From Takakia lepidozioides (lineage: Eukaryota > Streptophyta > Takakiopsida > Takakiales > Takakiaceae), in assembly GCA_030704615.1 (NCBI GenBank), contig CM060733.1, forward strand, positions 17,792,001 to 17,856,000: 64,000 nucleotides of DNA. Direction: 5' to 3'. The position numbers were made by a program, and so were the translations under genes. Position 1 is the stretch's first letter, and every line of letters starts with the position of its first letter. Shown one piece after another: positions 24,295-34,260 of the stretch. A model generated the notes under the pieces. It was not told the DNA's origin and ran no database searches. It saw only the letters and a list, made by a program, of their open reading frames with translations.

Positions 24295-25464
24295 CTATCC
24301 CAAGCAGTGTGGACATAACCAATCTCCATCAGGAACCCTCTCAAGAGGTGATGTCAAGCATCCCATATGCCAACCTCTTGAGCATCGATCACACACCAGC
24401 ATGGTGGCTGCCCCTTTGACAAACCCACAGAGCATGCACCTCAAACCTGCAGGTACCACTTCCAAGTTTGGGTCAACTCTGCCATCGACATTGGGAAGGT
24501 GACATGGCGCACAATTACGCACATGGTCTTTCCAAGTCATGTCATCCCGACCCTCCAAGATCAGGACTCCTGAGGGCAACACCTCTCGAACCCTCAGAAT
24601 AACACGCCCTGCAGTGACATCCAGGGTCATAGGAGCAGTTTGCTGCAAATAAACATAGTCACCCGGGCTAAACCGCCGAACCCCAGGACGATATCCTCCA
24701 CCACGTATAGTGGCATACCTCAACGTATCACGGTGTTGTGCAATGGCAAGGTTCTCAAAAGCCATAGGCATGACTTTCTTGAACAACTCTGCACGCTGAT
24801 CACATGCACGTACCCACACGTCCGGATCGTCAAGGTTAAGGACTTGAGCAGTGTCCCTACGAATGGCTGCAGGCAAATCCGGCTCTCGGCCAAAGAGAAG
24901 GAAATATGGTGAGAAGGAGGCAAGTGATGCTTGTTTGCTGAACCTGTAGCCCATGGCTAACCAATGCACCTGAAGATCCCAATCTCCTAGGTGTCCCTTT
25001 TGCAAGCCATACTTGCGCAAACCCCTCTTCACCGTCTGAACAACTCGCTCTGCCAAGCCATCGGCCTCAGGATGATCCCGAGAAGTGGTGCGGTGGTCTA
25101 TCAAGGCTTTATCATACAAAGCCTCAAACTCCCCCAAAAACTCTCTCCCTTGGTCCGTGAGTATCTCAGCTAGAGCACCGAATCGGCTAAGCACACGATC
25201 CAAGAATGCATACGCAACCCCCTCACTAGCCTTGTCAGGCAATGGAACCAACTCAATCCACTTGGAGAAGTGCTCCACCATTTCCAACACATATCTGTGG
25301 TGGCGCATAGTCAGTGGCAACGGTCCTGCAAAGTCAAGACTCCACCTGTAGCCCAATCCCATGATTGGTAAATGATGCAACTGTGGTGTAGGGGCGTTGA
25401 ATGAAGCACGCACCCTGTCACACACCATGCACCTAGCCACGAACTGTTGCACCTCTGTATGCAT
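24295..25464 (-). CDS. Ty3 integrase core with C-terminal PHD finger
   Basis: 389 residues from the first Met; the integrase zinc-binding N-terminus continues upstream past a TAG. CMVCDRVRA supplies the CxxC of the HHCC zinc site. The DDE triad is readable at SLDFAG, ILTDQGREF and HPEADGLAERVV. A C-terminal integrase region follows (PGDYVYLQ). The last 50 residues are a PHD finger in C4-H-C3 order: CMLC, CDRC, WHMGC, WLCPHC. PHD fingers usually read histone H3 tails, so this domain could steer integration as chromodomains do in chromoviruses; that role is inference. The frame is open to the stop at 24295. Confidence 0.88.
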   Translation of the reverse strand: MHTEVQQFVARCMVCDRVRASFNAPTPQLHHLPIMGLGYRWSLDFAGPLPLTMRHHRYVLEMVEHFSKWIELVPLPDKASEGVAYAFLDRVLSRFGALAEILTDQGREFLGEFEALYDKALIDHRTTSRDHPEADGLAERVVQTVKRGLRKYGLQKGHLGDWDLQVHWLAMGYRFSKQASLASFSPYFLLFGREPDLPAAIRRDTAQVLNLDDPDVWVRACDQRAELFKKVMPMAFENLAIAQHRDTLRYATIRGGGYRPGVRRFSPGDYVYLQQTAPMTLDVTAGRVILRVREVLPSGVLILEGRDDMTWKDHVRNCAPCHLPNVDGRVDPNLEVVPAGLRCMLCGFVKGAATMLVCDRCSRGWHMGCLTSPLERVPDGDWLCPHCLG

Positions 25465-25856
25465 ACCACGCCACCAATACTGCCCCTACAGTAAACTGTG
25501 AGTACGTCGCACTCCAAAATGCCCCAACTCCTCATGGGCATGTCGTACTAACCGTGCACGCTGTGTGGGATGAGGCACAATCCTCACCCCGACCATCCTC
25601 CCATACTCGGAGCAGGTGTATCCTCCCACTTGAACCTCTTGGCTCGTTGCAGGATCCGATCCCTCTTCTTGGCAGTCACAGTGGCTGCCGTGTCTCCAGT
25701 ACGGAGGTAGTCCAACACAGCCGAATCCTCATGTATATCTCGGGTACCACCTGACTCATCACTAGCCTCAGGGTCCTCAGACACTCCGTCATCCCTGTTG
25801 TAGGTCCAACCTGACCTCCCGATGCCAAGATACACAAAAAAACAGATGCATGTCAT
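25465..25856 (-). pseudogene. Linker and HHCC zinc-binding part of the integrase (broken)
   Basis: Continues the polyprotein between RNase H and integrase. HAHEELGHFGVRRT gives the two His of the integrase zinc site, and QYWWRGM joins to the core. A TAG at 25486-25488 interrupts LL*GQYWW, and a frameshift lies near 25600 between FKWE and VRIVPHPTQRARL. Near 25850 the frame also changes relative to RT/RNase H. Confidence 0.75.
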
Positions 25857-27412
25857 CCCGGCACCATCTCCTCGTCCGTCTCACCATGCCACCAAGCTCC
25901 AGTGTCATCTTGTTGGCTCGTGCATGGATTGCAACTCAATCCATCCACATCCCGATTGACCAAACCCGGTCGATGCACAACTTGAAAGTCATACTCTTGG
26001 AGTATGAGTGCCCACCGTGCAAACTTCCCCGTAAGCTTGTCTGACTCCATCATCCATTTGAGTGGCTGATGATCCGTGACAAGGGTGAAGAGATTTCCAT
26101 ATAGATAGCACCTGAAGTGTGTCACTGCAGCTAAGCACTCTCCCTCATATGAGCTGTACTTAGCCTCTGCAACGTTGTTCGAGCGACTAACATAAGCCAC
26201 TACGAACTCTCTTCCCTCATCATCCACCTGTATGAGCACCGTTCCAAGCCCCAGCATGCTCCAATCCGTATGCAGCTGAAAGGGACGTCCCCTGATAGGT
26301 CGTCTTAGGATAAGCGCCGAGGTCAACCTCGCCTTGAGCTCTTGAAAAGCTCGTTCCTGCTCATCTTCCCACTGCCACTCCTGGTCCACCTTGGTCAGCT
26401 TGGTTAGAGCCTTCGCAATGGCACTAAATCCCTTGATAAACCGTCTATAATAGTTTGCCAACCCCATGAAAGCTCGAACTCGGCTCATATCCGTGGGGCG
26501 TGGAATTTGTGCAATGGCCTCTACCTTAGTCTGCTGTACCCCTAATCCTCTAGGATATATCATGTGACCCAGATACTCAATCTGGTTGTGGAAAAACTTG
26601 CACTTCCCCGGATGCAACTTCAATCCGCGTGCTCTCAAGCGCTCCAATACCACCTGAAGGTGTCTCTCATGCTCCTCCATCATAGCACTAAAGATGATGA
26701 TGTCATCTATGTAGCACCGAGCAAAGTCCACCCCTGCTAGAATCCTATCCATGACTCTCTGAAACTCTGCAGGAGCATTCTTAAGCCCAAATGGTAAGAA
26801 CCGCCACTGATATAGGCAATCATTGCCGTGTTCATTGATCCCCCATAATGTTGTCTTCTGCTTGTCCGCCTCCTTGATCGGCAACTGGTGATATCCAGAT
26901 CGTAAATCCAAAGTGCTAACGACCTTAGCATGCCCGATGACATCAAAAATCTCCTCTGGTGTTGGCATGGCATACTTATCGGACTTGGTCTGACGATTTA
27001 CAGGCCGGTAATCATCGCACATACGTCTCTCCGTCCAATTGCCATAGACACCCTTCTTGGCTGGCATCACTGTGGCTGAAGCATACTCTCCACCAGAGAG
27101 CTCCACCAAACCAGCCTCCCAGAGATCTTGAGTCCTCATCTGAATCAAAGACCTCTCCATGTCACTGTATCTATAGGGTCTCCAAAAGATTGGCGTGTCA
27201 GTGGCCAACTCAATATGAATCTCTTGACCCTTCAGTGCTCCCAAGTCCTTCAAACTGAAGGCAAAGCAATTCCTATAAGCCCTCAGGAACCGCCGTATAC
27301 GTCGTCTCTCTCCTCCGGTGACAATGGGTCCAATGTCAGGCTCCCAATTGTCTTCCGTAACTGCAACCTTAAGTCCAGTGGGCTTAGAGGTAGAGGACGC
27401 ATCCAGTGGTTG
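25853..27412 (-). CDS. Ty3 reverse transcriptase and RNase H
   Basis: One open frame from the TAA at 27413. RT fingers and palm are complete: [14 protein letters not shown] with the first catalytic Asp, FGLKNAPAEFQRVMD, and the YIDD box (CYIDDIIIFS). Thumb/connection follows (GLANYYRRFIKGFSA). RNase H shows LHTDWS, EAKYSSYEGECLA and TDHQPLKW. Length and order are typical for Ty3. The upstream stretch (VTEDNWEPDIGPI, RRFLRAYRNCFAF) is in the same frame as the methyltransferase C-terminal part and is separated only by the TAA, so they belonged to one polyprotein. Confidence 0.93.
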   Translation of the reverse strand, partial: QPLDASSTSKPTGLKVAVTEDNWEPDIGPIVTGGERRRIRRFLRAYRNCFAFSLKDLGALKGQEIHIELATDTPIFWRPYRYSDMERSLIQMRTQDLWEAGLVELSGGEYASATVMPAKKGVYGNWTERRMCDDYRPVNRQTKSDKYAMPTPEEIFDVIGHAKVVSTLDLRSGYHQLPIKEADKQKTTLWGINEHGNDCLYQWRFLPFGLKNAPAEFQRVMDRILAGVDFARCYIDDIIIFSAMMEEHERHLQVVLERLRARGLKLHPGKCKFFHNQIEYLGHMIYPRGLGVQQTKVEAIAQIPRPTDMSRVRAFMGLANYYRRFIKGFSAIAKALTKLTKVDQEWQWEDEQERAFQELKARLTSALILRRPIRGRPFQLHTDWSMLGLGTVLIQVDDEGREFVVAYVSRSNNVAEAKYSSYEGECLAAVTHFRCYLYGNLFTLVTDHQPLKWMMESDKLTGKFARWALILQEYDFQVVHRPGLVNRDVDGLSCNPCTSQQDDTGAWWHGETDEEMVPG

Positions 27413-29165
27413 TTATATTGCAACCTCTTGAGTAGTACTCCCTGCCTGCTTAGTCAATGACAAAGCCTCATCCTGCCCCATCATCTCATCCTCGAGGACT
27501 TCCTCAACCCGAGAAAAATCCCCAACCTCATCCATCACCGCCGCCCTGGCTGCCAACTCCCTCTGAACCTCGAGCACCTCCCACGTGTGCCACGGATGCC
27601 TGCACCCCGTGGTCCTCTCATGCTCACCCCCACTCACTGCCTGTACCGTCTCGGTAGGCAGAGAGACCATCGAGGGAAGTGTACTCGGCACTCTGCGTTG
27701 CTCAGCCATAGCCAAGCTGATAATCCAGGTCAAGCAATTGGGATCCATTGCTGGCCCCAACACCTGACAACGTGATGCCTCAGAAAGAGACGGCACCGCT
27801 ATGGTACCAGTGGTAAAACCCATTGCCCGCTCACGCTCGTCAGCATTAGGCTCCACTAACTGCTGCAACTGAGCATCCCATAGGATGCCAGGTCCACTAT
27901 CCCGGAAAGCATGCGATCCTGGGAAGCTGAGCAGTGTAGGTAATGCTGCTCGTGGTTGACCACTGCCAAAGGCGAACGGTCATCGTGTCTCACACGCTGA
28001 GACTGCCTCCCTGTGTCCAAATTACTATCCACTGTGAGGTGTGCTGGTCACTGCACCCCATCAAATGCACGCTTGAGTAGTGTGGGTGGCATCAAGTTAG
28101 TCCACCATAGCCGGGGACAATGAGCCCGTGACCCCACTGCAGCTGCATCTAGCAACACTGCTGACCCAAGCCACGACCGGACTTGATGCACACTGGCCAT
28201 CACCTTGCCCCGAGAATCGCCCATCAGTGGCACATTCTCCAAGATATGTGCTGGAGATACAGCTTGATGAAGCTGCAAGTGGCGCAAAACCGTACCATCT
28301 CCCAAAGCAGACCCAACCTCAAGTCTCGCAATCCATTGCCATGCCCGGCTGATGAATGCCCTTGGCAGGGCCAACCTACCACTACCACATCAATGGAGCC
28401 AACCCGCTCCAAATCTTGTGCCCCCAGCAACGAAATGTCTACTGGCTAGGCCTGCTGATATCCACGAACTGCAGACACCGGCAACAACTCAAGGTACTGC
28501 TGCACCAACTGAGCAACATGGCGAAGTGAAATGCGTCGTGCAGTCTCATCCCTCTCCACATACAGGTAACGCCGAACTCGTATACTTGCCTGTAACACAG
28601 CAGCCAATCCGGTGCTGATCCCGCCAAACAAGTCCAGAAGACAAATGCCTTCATCCGGATACTGCCAGACGATCGGTGTGGTGTCCAATGGTGACAACTG
28701 AGGTGGTCCTGGTGCAATCCCCGCACTGTCCTCCTCTCTTGACGGTACAAAATCCTCTACCCAGGCTTGTTGCACCCGTCGATCAGCAACCCACTGCAAA
28801 TCCTTGCTCGAGCCCCACAATGGAGTCTGAGCAACCATGGCAGACAACTCCGCCATACCATACATGTCAACCTGCTCTCCTAGAGGTGTGTCATCCTCCG
28901 AATGAGCGTTGCCCTCAAGCAACTCTCCAGGCCAACTCACTGCAGCTGTGAATGCTGCTAGTGTCGGCATCTTGCCCCGCTGGGCAACCGCAACTCCTCC
29001 TATGAACGTCACAGGGAGCTGCACACACCGGCCCTCCCCTGACTGCCATCTAGGCCTATAGGAAGCTGACTCCTCCCAAAAATCCAGGGTGAAGCCCATG
29101 GGGTACAACACTGCCCCACCAACCATGACATCGTACGAGACCGCGTCTGTCACAATGGCCTTGGC
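27413..29165 (-). pseudogene. C5 cytosine DNA methyltransferase domain in the Ty3 polyprotein (broken)
   Basis: C5-MTase motifs appear in canonical order. Motif I: LLDLFGGISTGLAAVLQA (about 28595-28650), then YLYVERDETARRI. Motif IV with the catalytic Pro-Cys: VVVVGWPCQGHSSAG (about 28350-28400). Motif VI: ILENVPLM (about 28225-28250). Motif VIII-like: AHCPRLWWTN (about 28098-28130). Motifs IX/X: NADERERAMGF and SEASRCQVLG (about 27780-27850). The enzyme class transfers methyl from S-adenosylmethionine to cytosine C5. Preceding residues DAVSYDVMVGGAVLYPMG belong to the pro-pol linker. Damage: TAG at 28446, a frameshift near 28300 between motifs IV and VI, at least one more between 28050 and 27870, and TAA at 27413. 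Domain identity is clear; function of this copy is lost. Confidence 0.88.
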
Positions 29166-30935
29166 TCACATCACTGAGCCATCTGTAGGGTGATCCGGCC
29201 GTAGTCTGATAGCCAACTCACGCCGTGTCATGCCCCGAGCCTGCTCCGATCCTCCCAGAAACGTCTGTATCTGGAAATGACAAGGCTCCATATCCGCCTC
29301 CGTGAGGCCCAAGCCTGCAATAGCAGCTCTGCCCAACATCAATGGCTGAGCTCCCGAGTCCAACAAGACCTGTAGTGGCCGGTACCTCTTGCCTACCGGT
29401 CCACTCAAACAGAAAATGTCATCCTGGTTGTCTAACATGACAACTCCAGGTGTCACCATGGCACGCTCAATGGCTGGCCTAGCTGGCAGCTCCATCAACC
29501 TGGCAGCTGTAGCTTGCCATGGCGCCGCCGTGGCAGTCTTGACCCTCAAATCTGAGGATCCCTCCGGCACTACACCTCTCACTATCTCCGCAGAAGATGA
29601 AGTAACCTCCCCACTCTCACAGAGTATAGCTGCCAGCCTGAACACCTCAATTGGTCTTACCCCCGGCGTCGCAATCATGGTAGCCGAGAACAATGGAGCC
29701 TGACACACAGATGTGGCCGCTCCCAGCAGCACACTAGCTGCCGTAGCCTTGACAACACTAGGTAGTGGTACTACCCGTGTAGCTCTCCCCAATGGCATGG
29801 TAACCTCCGCCTCGGTAACAGTCGGGCGAGAACTAGGTGCCATGGATGGCGTCGACACTGTCTCCGCCAATGTGAATGATTGAGGAAGCCTAGCCTGACG
29901 ACTTGCCTCCCCACGCTGTGGATCCAACTCCACCTCTGCACCTCGTGGCTTAGGAACTCGTGCTGCTCCTCGAGTCACGGCTGCAGCAGACTCCACCTGC
30001 ACTAGTGGTAGTGCTGCTCCGCACATGAATCCCATGCCTCCCATATCTCCTCCCTCAGGAGCAAGAGGTGGACCATCCGGCCTTGGAGCCGGTACCACCT
30101 GAGCTGTAGCCGTGGCAGCGAGCCTTTGCTCTAGCTGCTGAAGCCGGTTGGCCATGCCTTGGTTAATACCCTGACCTCCGCGTCCTTGGCCATGTTGAGC
30201 TTGCCCTTGGCCTACACCTCGTGCCTGGCCACCTCGTCCTCTCTGGGCTGCCCCACCTCGCCCCCGGCCACCATTGTTCCCTTGGAACTGGCCTGGGCGC
30301 AACTCAGGATGCAAACCATAACACTGGGCCTCTCCATGCCCGTGCTTGCCACAATGCCGACACTGCAGCTGTGCAGGCTGTGCATATGCTAGCCCTTTGC
30401 CTCCCTCTGGGCAATCCTTCTTGACATGGGGTCCTCCACATGTCCAACACACCACCTCTGCCCGTTGTTGGCCTACAAATGAACGGAGAGACCCCTGCAT
30501 CTGAGGTCCTCTCTGTCCTTTCCTGGGCTTCACCTGGGCCCCCTTGTTGTCTTGAGGACGTTGAGGTAGTGGTTGGCTAGGAGCACCACTACTCCGTTGT
30601 GTCTCCTTAGCAAATCCCACCATGACCACTCGTTCCTCTACCATGTTGAGCTCTATCCGCTCTGCCAGCAAAAACACATTTGCTAAAGTGAGTTGGGCCG
30701 CTTGTAGGAGAGTTGCATCCCGCACCCTCCTCCTCAGCTCCTTGTTCAATATCCCATACCAGAATTGGACTGCCTGAGCTTCTGTAACCCCTTGGGTTAC
30801 ATTTATCAAGCGCCTCATGCGAGTGAAAGCCTCCCTCAAGCTCTCAGTAGGCTTCCGTTGGAACTCAAGCTCCGCAACTTCTCTGTCCTCACCCCTTGGT
30901 AGTTCCCTCTCACTCTTCGAAGAACTCCACAACAA
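29166..30935 (-). CDS. Ty3 gag nucleocapsid and aspartic protease
   Basis: Open frame of 589 codons. The N-terminal part (SLREAFTRMRRLINVTQG) continues gag. Two zinc knuckles, CWTCGGPHVKKDC (variant spacing) and CRHCGKHGHGEAQC (CX2CX4HX4C), mark nucleocapsid, followed by a Gly/Arg/Gln-rich stretch. Near the C-terminus LLDSGAQPLMLG is the retropepsin active-site DSG loop. The frame ends at TGA 29166-29168, after which the same frame continues into the methyltransferase part, so the stop interrupts a formerly longer polyprotein. Confidence 0.85.
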   Translation of the reverse strand: MLWSSSKSERELPRGEDREVAELEFQRKPTESLREAFTRMRRLINVTQGVTEAQAVQFWYGILNKELRRRVRDATLLQAAQLTLANVFLLAERIELNMVEERVVMVGFAKETQRSSGAPSQPLPQRPQDNKGAQVKPRKGQRGPQMQGSLRSFVGQQRAEVVCWTCGGPHVKKDCPEGGKGLAYAQPAQLQCRHCGKHGHGEAQCYGLHPELRPGQFQGNNGGRGRGGAAQRGRGGQARGVGQGQAQHGQGRGGQGINQGMANRLQQLEQRLAATATAQVVPAPRPDGPPLAPEGGDMGGMGFMCGAALPLVQVESAAAVTRGAARVPKPRGAEVELDPQRGEASRQARLPQSFTLAETVSTPSMAPSSRPTVTEAEVTMPLGRATRVVPLPSVVKATAASVLLGAATSVCQAPLFSATMIATPGVRPIEVFRLAAILCESGEVTSSSAEIVRGVVPEGSSDLRVKTATAAPWQATAARLMELPARPAIERAMVTPGVVMLDNQDDIFCLSGPVGKRYRPLQVLLDSGAQPLMLGRAAIAGLGLTEADMEPCHFQIQTFLGGSEQARGMTRRELAIRLRPDHPTDGSVM

Positions 30936-31557
30936 GGTTGAAGGCAGGCACGGGTACTTGTGCTGGTGCGGTAGTGGCTTGGGTGGACGTCGTAGCTACG
31001 GTATCACCAGTCCCACTAGTCCCACTGCTACTTGCTGAAGCTGTCGGTGCAGCGGCAGGTGTAGCCACTGCCCTCGTGGCTCTAGTGCCCCTAGTGATGG
31101 AGACATAGTTGGGTGACCAGTACATCCTCCACTCCTCGCTCTCAACCTCATGCCCCCGCCTGAACTCATGGTAATCATCCATAGGCGGCCCCTCAAGGTG
31201 CTGAAACAGCCCCTTCCATGCCATGAAAGGCGTAAATAGTTGTGGATTGCGCATTTGCTGCAAATCACACCAACTATCAAACTCTTGGATAAAATCATCC
31301 AACTCGATGGTGCCCACCGCCCCAGAGTACCTTCGTGGGCCCTTGGTAGCTCCATACATCTTCTCCATTGTGTCCCACAACAATGGCAAGGAAACAACTT
31401 GCACCGCCGGTGCGAGTTCTCCTGATTCACAATCCGAATCAGAACCTTCCGTAGAAGACACAAGAGGTGAAGGTGGCCTAAACCGCACACCTCGTCTCGT
31501 GTACCCACTAGTATCGCTAGTGCTCAAACCGGCACTGTCCCCAGCAACTAGTGGCAC
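30910..31557 (-). pseudogene. Ty3 gag N-terminal part
   Basis: Starts MPLVAGDSAGLSTSD and contains [15 protein letters not shown] and a capsid-like helical region (LDDFIQEFDSWCDLQQM, FMAWKGLFQHLEGPP). The frame shifts at about 30910-30935 (EFFEE then ERELPRGEDREV), joining the nucleocapsid frame. A programmed shift cannot be excluded, but other lesions suggest decay. A diverged copy of this N-terminus lies at 57994-58175. Confidence 0.75.
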
Positions 31558-32239
31558 CTCCGTGTTGACAAACTGTCACTCAACCGGTCGTGAACATGTC
31601 CCTAACCCCCTCTCCACAAGATAACCGGGTAGAGAACCTGTTGCGGCTTATGATTTGGAATACTAGGTTCCTAACATAGCCTACACCTGCACCTGCATCC
31701 ACCGCAAGCACTCCTATGGTTGGCTGGTCATCACCTCCAACCTCACCATAGGAAAAACAATGATGGTCTGACTGGTCATCACCCCAGCCTCACCATCGAC
31801 AGCATGCTCTAGGACTGGCCGGTGATCAAATCCGGACCAATCACCTATAAAAACAAGCGCCCACACAAAACTAACATGGCGCACAGTCAAGCATGCAGGT
31901 ATGGAGGGGATCCAAACACAAGAAATCAGAACGACAACTCCCCCACACCAAAAACAACTTCATGGTGTTGCTTCTGCAAGGACACCCCAGCCCAAACCCG
32001 GACTGACTCTTGCCTCCATCTATGGAAAGGTCTTGGCATAATGAGAGGGTGAAAAACTACGAGGAAGAGAAGCTAAAGCGATGCCTAACCCCAGCATGCC
32101 CTCATCCCAACACTCTTTTTCTCATCTCTTCCCTCACTTGCATGACCATGGGAATATCATGAAGATACTCCTCAAACCGCCCTCCACGAGCTTCAAAATT
32201 CGGCCTTCAAGACCACATGCCAGTCCTTACGCAGTTCAC

Positions 32240-32690
32240 CAGTGCCTCCACGAGTCAGCACAGGCCGTCCACAGGTCAACACGGGCCACCACAGACTAGC
32301 ACAGGCCCACACAGGCCACAGCCTGTCACAGCCCTACACAGGTCACAGGGTCACAGCCCCATAGGCCACAGCCTGTCACAGCCCGTCACAGCCCCCAAGG
32401 CCACAGGTCACAGCCCATCACAACCCCAAAGGCCACAGGCACATTCCTACAAAGGTCACAGGGGTCACAGCCCCAAAGGCCACAACCTATCACAGCCCCT
32501 CACAGCCCTACACAGGTCACAGGGGTCACAGCCCCAAAGGCCACAGCCTGTCACAGCCCCACAGGCCACAGGGCACAGCCCCTCACAGCCCATCACAGCC
32601 CCACAGGCCACCTATCATAGCCCATCACAGCCCTACACAGGTCACAGGATCACGGCCCTACCTGCCACAGCCCGTCACAGCCCCATCCAT
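32240..32690 (+). repeat. CACAGCCC minisatellite
   Basis: Dense variable tandem units built from TCACAGCCC, CAAAGGCCACAG and TACACAGGTCACAGGG, about 20-45 bp each. Unequal units and no identical spacer structure mark a minisatellite. The open plus-strand frame through it (HSPSQPQ-type repeats) is a by-product. Confidence 0.8.
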
Positions 32691-32706
32691 ATCTGGCCTG
32701 TTTGTG

Positions 32707-32722
32707 GGCCAATCGCCTATAA
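32707..32722 (+). promoter_or_regulatory. CCAAT/TATA promoter-like block
   Basis: GCCAATCGCCTATAAAATG has a CCAAT box next to TATAAAA. A closely similar block, CCAATCACCTATAAAAAC, lies at about 31837-31854 on the other side of the minisatellite, so a promoter-bearing unit was probably duplicated. No gene follows on this strand. Confidence 0.35.
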
Positions 32723-33933
32723 AATGTTGGACTGTTCTCTGTCATTTATGGACTTGGAACGCATTGGCGTCTGGGTCCTAATTTGATCCACAGAGGAACT
32801 GAAACAATTACCTGTATCAGAAGTTGTTGTGCAGTGATACGGGATTTTTTGTGCATCAAACAAATAGAGAGGGCCCAGGGGTCAAGTTGTTTGGTAGGTC
32901 CTTGTTGGGGGTAATATTTAATGGGTTGTGATGTTTTGCAGGCTACCACGTAATCAGATTTGAGGTGATATGTAACCAGATGGCAATGTCCGAGCTTCTA
33001 TTTCGAAACATGTTAGATGCTTCATCACTAAACAAGTGTTTGATAATCTCTAGTAATCTCTAAGGGCTAATGATTGACAAATGTGAATGGTCATGACTGG
33101 GACAGATGCGGAGTATTTGGAATGCCCGAAGGGAAGTCAGCCCTTCCCTCTTCCTTGCTTGCCCTCCAAGCTTGAAGATGGAAGCTTCAATGTGCTGCAT
33201 GCATGCTCCACATGCATCCTCTTCACACAAGAGGTAATATCAGCCCCCTATCTTGGCTCCTTGGCTCCTTGATGCTCTCTAAGACAAGACTAAGCACTCC
33301 ACAGCCTTTGCCAAGCTCCTGAAACCCTAAGGCTTACATTTCCAGCCACAAGACACTCCTCTTGTGGTGCAAGAGCTCTTCTTCCAAGCTCTAAAACCCT
33401 AGGTGCACATTCCATGGCCTTACCGCACCTCTTAGCTCTTGTTCCAGCCCTGCTCTTGCCATGACAAGAGCCCTCTCAATGCTGAAGCTCGAGATTGAAA
33501 CCCAATCTCAACATACTCCACAAAGTGCACTGATTTGCCCCAAGCCAAATCAGCCCTTTCGTTTGGTCTTGCAATCCTTCACACAATGAAAGCTCGCATT
33601 TCCAAGTCCAGTTCTCAGCTTTGCCACCAAAGCCACTATAACCTGCTCTTGACTGGTCCTCTTCCCAATCATGCTTGCTCATGCATGAACACAATCTGAA
33701 ATCATCAAGGTGCTCTGGAATTACCTGCAGCATGGTGTTTTCATCTCTGAAGCTGAAGATCGAATGCCAAGGTCTACCATTTCGTAACCTACACTGCCTC
33801 CACTTCTAACAACCAAGAGCTCCACGGTGCTCCTTGCATAACAACCTGGTTTCTCTCATTCTCAAGCAAAAAACACAAGTACTACAACTAACTCGTATCT
33901 GGCACTCACAGATACGAGCTCATCTTTCTCAAG

Positions 33934-34260
33934 TGATAAAGAAGCAGAATACAAGCACAAGCTCATGCGAGCTCACAAAGCCGAAGCATAAACTCATGTA
34001 TATATAAACTCATCACTCAAATACAAGTCAAGCCAAGTGCACCCCACGCCATGGGGAATCCACACTACGGCACCATAGCTAGGCGCGGTGAGGCTCAACT
34101 CGAGAAAGATGAGCCTCCCGCGTTTGCCGTGAAGATAACCACTCCAAGGCCTAAATCTGCCTTGACCCGTGGATTGACACTTGGGCCAATCCCAAATGTC
34201 AATATGTAAAAGCTAGCTATTTCCTAGCTAGTTTCACTCTAGTGGTAAAATAACTTGACA
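33934..34260. repeat. 327-bp repeat R, right copy
   Basis: Matches 23521-23847 over its whole length with scattered substitutions, same orientation, starting TGATAAAG and ending TTGACA. Segment X is absent next to it, so if R is the inner part of an LTR, this LTR is truncated on its right side. Confidence 0.6.

Larger units (their letters stand above)
24035..33933 (-). mobile_element. Ty3/gypsy retrotransposon encoding a C5 DNA methyltransferase and a PHD finger
   Basis: Reading on the minus strand from right to left: leader, gag with two zinc knuckles, aspartic protease, C5 cytosine methyltransferase, reverse transcriptase/RNase H, integrase, C-terminal PHD finger, polypurine tract. Integrase after RNase H is Ty3-type order. 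There is no env-like gene. Coding is broken by four in-frame stops (29166, 28446, 27413, 25486) and several frameshifts, so this copy is not autonomous. Repeats R at both sides are the likely LTR material, but the 5' LTR (right side) is incomplete and no tRNA-iMet-type primer site is found next to it. Capture of C5 methyltransferases by retrotransposons has been reported in charophytes and dinoflagellates. Confidence 0.88.
31558..33933 (-). other. Long noncoding leader or flank of the Ty3 element
   Basis: No protein domain is recognised on either strand. It holds a minisatellite (32240-32690) bracketed on the plus strand by two CCAAT-TATAAAA blocks (about 31837 and 32709), and low-complexity stretches with AAACCCTA motifs near 33320 and 33395. 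If repeat R is LTR material, this is a 2.4-kb 5' leader; it may include foreign insertions. Confidence 0.45.

Noticed and set aside
24295-24445. RING finger instead of PHD
   Set aside because: The ligand order is C4-H-C3 with a Trp before the final CxxC, which fits PHD, not RING.
24197-24502. Plus-strand open frames across the Ty3 element
   Set aside because: Antisense shadows of integrase/PHD, RT and gag coding sequence.
32240-32690. Regular repeats resembling a CRISPR array
   Set aside because: Units vary in length and sequence, no unique spacers of fixed size, and the context is a eukaryotic retrotransposon.
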